From contig NZ_JAUSUH010000001.1 of the NCBI RefSeq assembly GCF_030813595.1, positions 744,001 to 808,000 on the forward strand: DNA of 64,000 nt. Reading direction: 5' to 3'. The translations under genes and the position numbers were made by a program. This stretch comes from Ancylobacter vacuolatus (GTDB lineage: Bacteria; Pseudomonadota; Alphaproteobacteria; Rhizobiales; Xanthobacteraceae). The notes below the pieces were generated by a model. It saw only the letters and a list, made by a program, of their open reading frames with translations, searched no databases and was not told where the DNA came from. Within the stretch, counting starts at the first letter, position 1; each line of letters opens with the position of its first letter. Below are positions 58,181 through 64,000 of the stretch, piece after piece.

Positions 58181-58200
58181 CTCGCCCCGTCCAATCCGCC

Positions 58201-59514
58201 TCAGGCCCGCGCCGCGAGCCAAGCTTCCGCGCGTTCGACCAGCGCCTCGCGCAGGCCGTCATGCTCGACGGTTTCCACCGCCTCGCCGACAAAGGCCTGC
58301 ACCAGAAGGCTCTGCGCTTCCTTCCTCGGAATGCCGCGGGCGCGCAGATAGAACAGCAGCTCGTCGTCGATCGCCCCGCAGGTGGCGCCATGGCCGCACT
58401 GCACGTCGTCGGCGAAGATCTCCAGCTCCGGCTTGTTGTCCATCTCCGCCTCGTCGCCGAGCACCAGCGCGCGGCTCATCATCCGCCCGTCGGTCTTCTG
58501 CGCCGCCTGGCGGACGACGATCTTGCCCTGGAAAACGCCGCGCGCGGAATCATCCAGCACGGTCTTGAACAGCTCGCGGCTCTCGCAGCCCGGCACCTGA
58601 TGGTCGAGGAACAGCGTCGAATCCGCGTGCTGCCGGCCCTTCAGCAGGGTGGCGCCGTTGAAGCCGACATGGCTGTCCTCGCCCGAAAGGGTGGCGTAGA
58701 GCGTGGTGCGCGCCACCGCCGCGCCGAGGCCGAAGGTGAAGGCGTGCACCTTCGATTCCCGCCCGACATCGAACAGCAGGGTCGAGAGGTGGAACGCAGA
58801 GGCGCCCTCCTCCTGCAGCCGCACCACGTCGAGATGGGCGCCGTCGCCGACGACGAATTCAGTCGCGGCATTGGCCTGGTAGGCGAGGCCGTCCGGCCCC
58901 TCGAAGCTCTCGGCATAGGTGAAGGAGGCGCCGGCCCCGACCACCACCAGCGAGCGGGCATACATTGCCGCCGCCGTGCCGCTGGCGAACACATGCGCCA
59001 CGTGCACCGGCCGCGCGATCGCCGCGCCGGGGGCGATGGTGATCACCACGCCGTCGCGCGCCAGCGCGGTGTTCAGCGCCAGCGAGGCGTCGTAGCGGCT
59101 CGGCACGATGCCGCCGATGCGGCTCAAAACCTCGTCGCCCGCCGCCATGGCGGCCGCGAAGGTGGTGAGGCTCAGCCCCTCCTCCAGATCGGCAAGGTCG
59201 GACAGCTCCGGTACGACAGCGCCATTGGCGATGACGATGCGGCGGGCCTCGACGCCGCGCAGCAGGCGCGCGCGGGCGTCCGCTTCGGCGATGGCGGCCG
59301 TGCCGGCCACCGGCACCGCCTCGCGCATCAGGCTGCGCAGATCGGTGTACTTCCATTCCTCGACCCGCCGGTGCGGCAGGCCGTTCTCCTCGAAGGAGCG
59401 GGCGGCGGCGCGGCGCAGATCGGCCAGCCGGTCGCCGCCTCCCGGCACGGTGGCGAGCGAGGCGAGGATCGCCTGCTCGGCCTGCGTGCGGATCGGACGG
59501 ATGTCAGCGTTCAT
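58201..59514 (-). CDS. sufD: Fe-S cluster assembly protein SufD
   Basis: A 437-residue scaffold subunit with the SufBD core in its C-terminal half (HVGFNGATLLKGRQHADSTL; LFKTVLDDSARGVFQGKI; GHGATCGAIDDELLFYLRARG). It forms the SufBC2D complex with SufB and two SufC. It starts 10 bases after the sufC stop. SufB and SufD are paralogues; this one lacks SufB's longer N-terminal region. Confidence 0.94.
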   Translation of the reverse strand: MNADIRPIRTQAEQAILASLATVPGGGDRLADLRRAAARSFEENGLPHRRVEEWKYTDLRSLMREAVPVAGTAAIAEADARARLLRGVEARRIVIANGAVVPELSDLADLEEGLSLTTFAAAMAAGDEVLSRIGGIVPSRYDASLALNTALARDGVVITIAPGAAIARPVHVAHVFASGTAAAMYARSLVVVGAGASFTYAESFEGPDGLAYQANAATEFVVGDGAHLDVVRLQEEGASAFHLSTLLFDVGRESKVHAFTFGLGAAVARTTLYATLSGEDSHVGFNGATLLKGRQHADSTLFLDHQVPGCESRELFKTVLDDSARGVFQGKIVVRQAAQKTDGRMMSRALVLGDEAEMDNKPELEIFADDVQCGHGATCGAIDDELLFYLRARGIPRKEAQSLLVQAFVGEAVETVEHDGLREALVERAEAWLAARA

Positions 59515-59524
59515 CTCAGCCACC

Positions 59525-60289
59525 TCACGCCGCGTCCTGCTGGTACTCGGCATAGCCATTGGCTTCGAGTTCCAGCGCCAGCTCCTTGCCGCCGGAGCGG
59601 ACGATGCGGCCCTTGTTCATCACATGCACGAAGTCGGGCACGATGTGGTTCAGAAGGCGCTGGTAATGGGTGATGACGATCATCGCCCGGTCGGGCGCGC
59701 GCAGCGCGTTGACGCCCTCGGAGACCACCTTCAGCGCGTCGATGTCGAGGCCGGAATCGGTCTCGTCGAGCACGCAGAGCTTGGGCTCCAGAATCGCCAT
59801 CTGCAGGATTTCCGCGCGCTTCTTCTCGCCGCCGGAAAAGCCGACATTGACGCCGCGCCGCAGCATGTCCTGGTTGATGCCGAGATGGGCGGCCTTGTCC
59901 TTGACGAGGCGCAGGAAGTCCGGGGTGGAGACTTCCGCCTCGCCGCGCTTCTTGCGCTGGGCGTTCAGCGAGGCGCGCAGGAAGGTCATGGTGGCGACGC
60001 CGGGCACTTCCACCGGGTACTGGAAGGCAAGGAACACGCCCTTGGCGGCGCGCTCGTCGATTTCCATCTCCAGGAGGTCCTCACCGTCGAGGGTGACGGT
60101 GCCGTCGGTGACCTCATAATCCTCCTTGCCGGCGAGGATGTAGGACAGCGTGGACTTGCCGGAGCCGTTCGGCCCCATGATGGCGTGCACCTCGCCCGGG
60201 TTCACCTTGAGCGAGAGGCCCTTGAGGATCTCCTTGCCGTGTTCGCCGTCGATCTTGGCGTGGAGGTTGTCGATGTCGAGCAGAGCCAT
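59525..60289 (-). CDS. sufC: Fe-S cluster assembly ATPase SufC
   Basis: A 254-residue ABC-type ATPase with Walker A GPNGSGKST (39-47), signature FSGGEKKRAEILQ and Walker B LCVLDETDSGLDID, the SufC-specific D-loop wording. It powers SufBCD. The start at 60289 excludes an upstream stretch encoded by a palindromic repeat. Confidence 0.96.
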   Translation of the reverse strand: MALLDIDNLHAKIDGEHGKEILKGLSLKVNPGEVHAIMGPNGSGKSTLSYILAGKEDYEVTDGTVTLDGEDLLEMEIDERAAKGVFLAFQYPVEVPGVATMTFLRASLNAQRKKRGEAEVSTPDFLRLVKDKAAHLGINQDMLRRGVNVGFSGGEKKRAEILQMAILEPKLCVLDETDSGLDIDALKVVSEGVNALRAPDRAMIVITHYQRLLNHIVPDFVHVMNKGRIVRSGGKELALELEANGYAEYQQDAA

Positions 60290-60380
60290 ATCATCTGTTC
60301 CGTTGTCTTGAACCCGATCCGTGGAGGGCCGGATCACGTCCGGCGATGACGAATGCGAGGGTTCTGAAAAATCCGACGTC

Positions 60381-60403
60381 ATGCCCGGACGTGACCCGGG
60401 CAT
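60381..60403. repeat. Intergenic palindrome, family B, sufB-sufC gap
   Basis: An 8-bp stem (atgcccgg/ccgggcat) with loop acgtgac, preceded by gtc. It is the sibling of 45358-45380. Confidence 0.6.
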
Positions 60404-60418
60404 CCACGACTTCGAGCG

Positions 60419-61891
60419 TCAGCCCACCGAGCCTTCGAGGCTCACCGCGATCAGCTTCTGCGCTTCCACCGCGAATTCCATGGGCAGCTGCTGCAGCACG
60501 TCCTTGACGAAGCCGTTGACGATCAGGGCCGTCGCTTCCTCGGGGTCGAGGCCGCGCTGGCGGCAGTAGAACAGCTGGTCGTCGGAGATCTTCGAGGTGG
60601 TGGCCTCGTGCTCGAACTGGGCGGAAGAGTTCTTACTCTCGATATAGGGCACGGTGTGCGCCCCGCATTTGTCGCCGATGAGCAGGCTGTCGCAATTGGT
60701 GAAGTTGCGCGCACCGGTGGCCTTGCGGTGGGCGGTGACGAGGCCTCGATAGGTGTTGTCCGAATAGCCCGCCGCGATGCCCTTGGAGATGATGCGGCTC
60801 GACGTGTTCTTGCCGAGATGGATCATCTTGGTGCCGCTGTCGACCTGCTGGCGCCCGTTGGAGATGGCGATGGAGTAGAACTCGCCCTGGGAATTGTCGC
60901 CGCGCAGGATGCAGCTCGGGTATTTCCAGGTGATGGCCGAGCCGGTTTCCACCTGCGTCCAGGAGATCTTGGAACGGTCGCCGCGGCAGTCGCCACGCTT
61001 GGTGACGAAGTTGAAAATGCCGCCCTTGCCGTCCTTGTCGCCGGGATACCAGTTCTGCACCGTCGAGTACTTGATCTCAGCGTCATCCAGCGCCACCAGC
61101 TCGACCACGGCGGCGTGCAGCTGGTTCTCGTCGCGCATCGGCGCGGTGCAGCCTTCGAGATAGCTCACATAGGCGCCCGCGTCGGCGATGATCAGCGTGC
61201 GCTCGAACTGGCCGGTGTTGCGCTCATTGATGCGGAAATAGGTCGACAGCTCCATCGGGCAGCGCACGCCCTTCGGCACGTAGACGAAGGACCCGTCGGA
61301 GAACACCGCCGAGTTCAGCGTGGCGAAGTAATTGTCCGTCACGGGCACCACAGAGCCGAGATATTTCTTCACCAGCTCGGGATATTCGCGCACCGCCTCG
61401 GAGATCGGCATGAAGATCACGCCGGCCTTGGACAGCTCTTCCTTGAAGGTGGTGGCGACCGAGACGCTGTCGAACACCGCGTCGACCGCCACCTTGGTGC
61501 CGCCGCTGGCAATGCCGAGCAGCGCGTCGCGCTCGCGCAGCGGAATCCCGAGCTTCTCATAGGTGGCGAGAATCTCCGGGTCTATGTCGTCGATCGACAG
61601 TTCGCTCGGGCGCTTGGGCGCGGAATAGTAATAGAGGTCCTGGTAGTCGATCGGCGGGTAGCTCACCCGCGCCCAGTCCGGCTCGCGCATGGTGAGCCAG
61701 CGACGGAACGCCTCAAGCCGCCATTCGAGCATCCATTCGGGCTCGTTCTTCTTCGCCGAAATGAAGCGGACCGTGTCCTCGTTCAGGCCCTTGGGAGCCT
61801 TCTCGGTCTCGATTTCGGTGAAGAACCCGTACTTGTACTGATCGACATCTAGCGAGCGGACCTGGTCCACTGTCTCCTGTACGGCCGGCAT
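60419..61891 (-). CDS. sufB: Fe-S cluster assembly scaffold SufB
   Basis: A 490-residue scaffold on which clusters are built. Family blocks include YSAPKRP near 108, [61 protein letters not shown] and [18 protein letters not shown], with several conserved cysteines. The start at 61891 ([11 protein letters not shown]) fits the family. The upstream neighbour, 126 bases away, is a cysteine desulfurase on the same strand. Confidence 0.97.
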   Translation of the reverse strand: MPAVQETVDQVRSLDVDQYKYGFFTEIETEKAPKGLNEDTVRFISAKKNEPEWMLEWRLEAFRRWLTMREPDWARVSYPPIDYQDLYYYSAPKRPSELSIDDIDPEILATYEKLGIPLRERDALLGIASGGTKVAVDAVFDSVSVATTFKEELSKAGVIFMPISEAVREYPELVKKYLGSVVPVTDNYFATLNSAVFSDGSFVYVPKGVRCPMELSTYFRINERNTGQFERTLIIADAGAYVSYLEGCTAPMRDENQLHAAVVELVALDDAEIKYSTVQNWYPGDKDGKGGIFNFVTKRGDCRGDRSKISWTQVETGSAITWKYPSCILRGDNSQGEFYSIAISNGRQQVDSGTKMIHLGKNTSSRIISKGIAAGYSDNTYRGLVTAHRKATGARNFTNCDSLLIGDKCGAHTVPYIESKNSSAQFEHEATTSKISDDQLFYCRQRGLDPEEATALIVNGFVKDVLQQLPMEFAVEAQKLIAVSLEGSVG

Positions 61892-62017
61892 CGTCTCATC
61901 TCCTCTCCCACGCGGGGTCAAGGCCCGCGGGTCAGGTCAACCATTCCCGCAGGCGCCGCCAGCTTCCGGCATCGCCTGCGTCGTCACGCGCCGCCCGAAG
62001 GCCGCGCAATTCTCATC

Positions 62018-63187
62018 TCACGCCGCCGCACGGCGACGCAAAAGACCGGGCAACACCCGGCGAAACACGCCGAGTGCCCGGTCGACATCCTCTTCCCCGC
62101 TCGACCAGCCGAAGGACAGGCGGATCGCCGAGCGCGCAATGCGCTCGGACACGCCCATCGCCGCCAGCACATGCGAGGCCGCGACCTTGCCCGAGGAGCA
62201 GGCGGCGCCGGCGCTCGCCGCCAGCCCCGCGAGATCGAGGGCAATGACGACGGTTTCGGCGGGCACGCCCGGCAGCGCCAAGCACGAGGTGTTCGGCAGC
62301 CGGTCGACATCGCCCACGAGCAGGACAAGCTCGGGAAACTCGCACCTTAGAGCGTCTTCAAGCCGTTCGCGCAAGCCATTGATGCGGGTGCCATCGGCTT
62401 CCACACAATCGGCCGCGCGCAGCGCCGCCGCCCCGAAGGCGGCAATGGCCGGCACGTTCTCGCTGCCGGCCCGGCGCCCCCGCTCCTGCTCGCCACCGCC
62501 GATCAGCGGCGCGGGGCGAAGGTCCGGGTCGGCGAGGATCAGCGCCCCCGCTCCCGGCGCGCCGCCGAGCTTGTGGGCGGAAACCGACATCAGGTCGGCG
62601 CCGAGCGCGGGAAGCGACAGCGGAATGCGTCCGGCCGCCTGCACGGCGTCGGTATGCACCAGCGCGCCATGGGCGTGGGCGCGGCGCGCCGCCTCCGCCA
62701 CCGGCTGGATCACGCCGGTCTCATTATTGGCCACCATCAGCGAGAGCAGCACATGGCGGCCGGCGGCCGAATGGCGTTCCAGCGCCGCGTCGAGCGCGTC
62801 GAGCAACACCCGCCCGCGCGCATCGACGGGCAGAACCTCCACCCGCTCGGCGGGGAAGCGATGACCGCGCAGCACGGCGGCATGCTCCACCGCACTCACC
62901 AGAAGAATATCATGGACCAGAGGCGTCTCGCCGCGCCGGTAATCGGGCGTCAGCGCCAGCGCATCGGCCTCGGTGCCGCTGGAAGTGAAGATCACCCCGG
63001 CCGGATTCGCCCCCACCAGCGCCGCCACCCGTGCCCGCGCCACATCCATCGTCCCGCGCGACGTCCGGCCCTCGGCATGCACGGAAGACCCGTTGCCGGT
63101 GGCGTCCAGCGCCGCCAGCAGAGCCTCGCGCGCTTCGGGGCGAACCGGCGATGTCGCGTTATGGTCGAGATAGGTGCGTGCGTTCAT
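62018..63187 (-). CDS. Cysteine desulfurase, NifS/IscS-like (first suf gene)
   Basis: A 389-residue group I cysteine desulfurase. The PLP lysine is Lys206 (SVSAHKLGGAPGAG) and the catalytic Cys330 is in GAACSSGKVAASHVL, on the longer flexible loop of this group. It differs from the SufS in the same operon, so the operon carries two desulfurases of different groups, as in several alphaproteobacteria. It is the first suf gene, downstream of the Irr-like box. Confidence 0.93.
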   Translation of the reverse strand: MNARTYLDHNATSPVRPEAREALLAALDATGNGSSVHAEGRTSRGTMDVARARVAALVGANPAGVIFTSSGTEADALALTPDYRRGETPLVHDILLVSAVEHAAVLRGHRFPAERVEVLPVDARGRVLLDALDAALERHSAAGRHVLLSLMVANNETGVIQPVAEAARRAHAHGALVHTDAVQAAGRIPLSLPALGADLMSVSAHKLGGAPGAGALILADPDLRPAPLIGGGEQERGRRAGSENVPAIAAFGAAALRAADCVEADGTRINGLRERLEDALRCEFPELVLLVGDVDRLPNTSCLALPGVPAETVVIALDLAGLAASAGAACSSGKVAASHVLAAMGVSERIARSAIRLSFGWSSGEEDVDRALGVFRRVLPGLLRRRAAA

Positions 63188-63523
63188 GGGTTCGGGGGCT
63201 CGTCGTTCCGTTTGCCTCTCCTATATAGGAAGGCGCCGCGCCGTCTGCCCCTTCCTTTGCGCTAAAGCTTGCAAATTCAGGCGTCGTCCGGCATAGCTGA
63301 CCGTCCCGTCTTCTTCGTAGGGTGCCCGGCCACGCGCAGGTTGAATGCGACGCGGCCGCAACTCGACGTAGATATTTAGAATTATTCTAATAAGTTAGGG
63401 CTCCCGCCCCAGGTCGTCAAGGCGCATGCGGTAAGGCAGTCTTTCGGGACGCAGGCCGGAACGGGTTCACGGCCCACCGGACCAATCTCGCCTTGCCCCG
63501 CCGCATTCAAGGTCACGAACTTC
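63188..63523. other. 336-base divergent control region between suf and a hydrolase gene
   Basis: It separates the minus-strand suf operon from the plus-strand hydrolase. It holds the iron-control-like dyad and a candidate suf promoter listed separately. The rest shows no gene; the part next to the hydrolase has AAGG about 12 bases before that gene's ATG. Confidence 0.6.
63376..63420 (-). promoter_or_regulatory. Candidate suf promoter with Irr-type operator
   Basis: A perfect 15-base dyad TTAGAAT-T-ATTCTAA (63376-63390) fits the iron control element bound by Irr in Hyphomicrobiales. On the minus strand TTGACG (63420-63415), a 17-base spacer and TAACTT (63397-63392) form a possible promoter, and the dyad would cover its start site. 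It lies about 190 bases upstream of the first suf gene. Confidence 0.6.
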
Positions 63524-64000
63524 ATGCCCGAGGTCATCTTCACCGGCGAGAAGGGGCGGCTCGAAGGCCGCTACCAGCCGGCCAAGGCGCGCCATGCGCC
63601 CATCGCCATCATCCTGCACCCGCACCCCCAGTTCGGCGGCACGATGAACAATCCGGTCGTCTACAACCTCTATTACCAGTTCGTGAACCGGGGCTTCTCG
63701 ACGCTGCGCTTCAACTTCCGTGGCGTCGGCCGCTCGCAGGGCTCGTTCGACCATGGCCAGGGCGAACTCGCCGATGCCGCCGCCGCGCTCGACTGGGCGC
63801 AGTCGATCAACCCGGACGCGCGCGCCTGCTGGATCGCCGGTTTCTCCTTCGGCGCCTGGATCGGCATGCAGCTGCTGATGCGCCGCCCGGAGGTGGAAGG
63901 CTTCATCTCCATCGCCGCGCCGGCGAATCTCTATGACTTCTCGTTCCTCGCCCCCTGCCCGTCCTCTGGCCTGTTCGTGCATGGTGACAAGGACGCAGTG
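63524..64000 (+). CDS. Alpha/beta hydrolase, 5' part (runs off the window)
   Basis: The 159 visible codons, open to the window edge, encode a serine-hydrolase fold with HPHPQFGGTMNN (32-43), LRFNFRGVGRSQGSF, and the nucleophile elbow GFSFGA (Ser108). The family is close to the dienelactone-hydrolase/COG2945-type alpha/beta hydrolases; its substrate is unknown. The acid and histidine lie beyond the window or near its end (GDKDAV is visible). It is divergent from the suf operon. Confidence 0.8.
   Translation, partial: MPEVIFTGEKGRLEGRYQPAKARHAPIAIILHPHPQFGGTMNNPVVYNLYYQFVNRGFSTLRFNFRGVGRSQGSFDHGQGELADAAAALDWAQSINPDARACWIAGFSFGAWIGMQLLMRRPEVEGFISIAAPANLYDFSFLAPCPSSGLFVHGDKDAV

Noticed and set aside
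63493-63936. A 147-codon plus-strand frame at the right edge
   Set aside because: It is out of frame with the alpha/beta hydrolase that starts at 63524 and shows the GxSxG motif.

Overview
The window is a GC-rich, densely coded chromosomal segment. It most resembles an alphaproteobacterium of the order Hyphomicrobiales, possibly the Ancylobacter/Starkeya/Xanthobacter group. The genus is an inference from gene content: the aapJQMP amino-acid permease, urtABCDE beside urease, a two-desulfurase suf operon, class I PHA synthase, an aminotransferase-hom-glpX run, and an Irr-like operator. No rRNA, tRNA, insertion sequence, phage gene or CRISPR array was seen. Gene starts were chosen by ribosome binding site, family alignment and overlap with neighbours.

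Layout. 1-1.9 kb: the end of cysK, a free-standing alanyl-tRNA editing protein and a 3-mercaptopyruvate sulfurtransferase. 2-6.5 kb (minus strand): a complete aapJQMP operon with a hairpin after aapJ and a candidate sigma-54 promoter. 6.8-9.8 kb: cystathionine beta-lyase and a GT39-type membrane glycosyltransferase, converging on one 15-bp-stem terminator. 9.9-21.4 kb (minus): one unbroken run urtABCDE-ureD-ureAB(fused)-ureC-ureE-ureF-ureG for urea uptake and hydrolysis. It is preceded by a textbook sigma-54 -24/-12 element, which points to nitrogen-limitation control of the whole run.

21.6-30.8 kb: an aminotransferase, a secreted EEP-family protein, and a five-gene periplasmic iron-type cluster (imelysin, multicopper oxidase, di-heme oxidoreductase, second imelysin, DUF1513 protein) behind a weak Irr-like box. 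31-42.4 kb: a flavoprotein, RecJ, a phytase-like esterase, an EamA transporter, a small hydrolase, a hypothetical protein, and glpX-hom-aminotransferase with a good terminator. 42.5-49.2 kb: a lipoprotein, PHA synthase with a long Ala/Pro/Lys N-terminal extension, argC, a small helical protein and parE. 49.3-55.4 kb: a tandem-GT2 glycosyltransferase, a LysE exporter, a GreA-type factor, an RhlE-like helicase, an MscS channel and a TfoX-N protein.

55.4-63.2 kb (minus): a suf operon in transcription order: cysteine desulfurase, sufB, sufC, sufD, sufS, sufT, a VOC protein and sufA, followed by the TfoX-N gene. A perfect TTAGAAT-T-ATTCTAA dyad lies next to a candidate promoter upstream. The window ends inside an alpha/beta hydrolase gene.

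Scattered between genes, and in one case inside a reading frame, are several families of intergenic palindromes. They include a 97-bp element present in both the ure and suf operons. No single clearly new system stands out. The most interesting items are the sigma-54 urt-ure run, the multicopper-oxidase-containing imelysin cluster, and the palindromic repeats that interrupt operons and one coding start.
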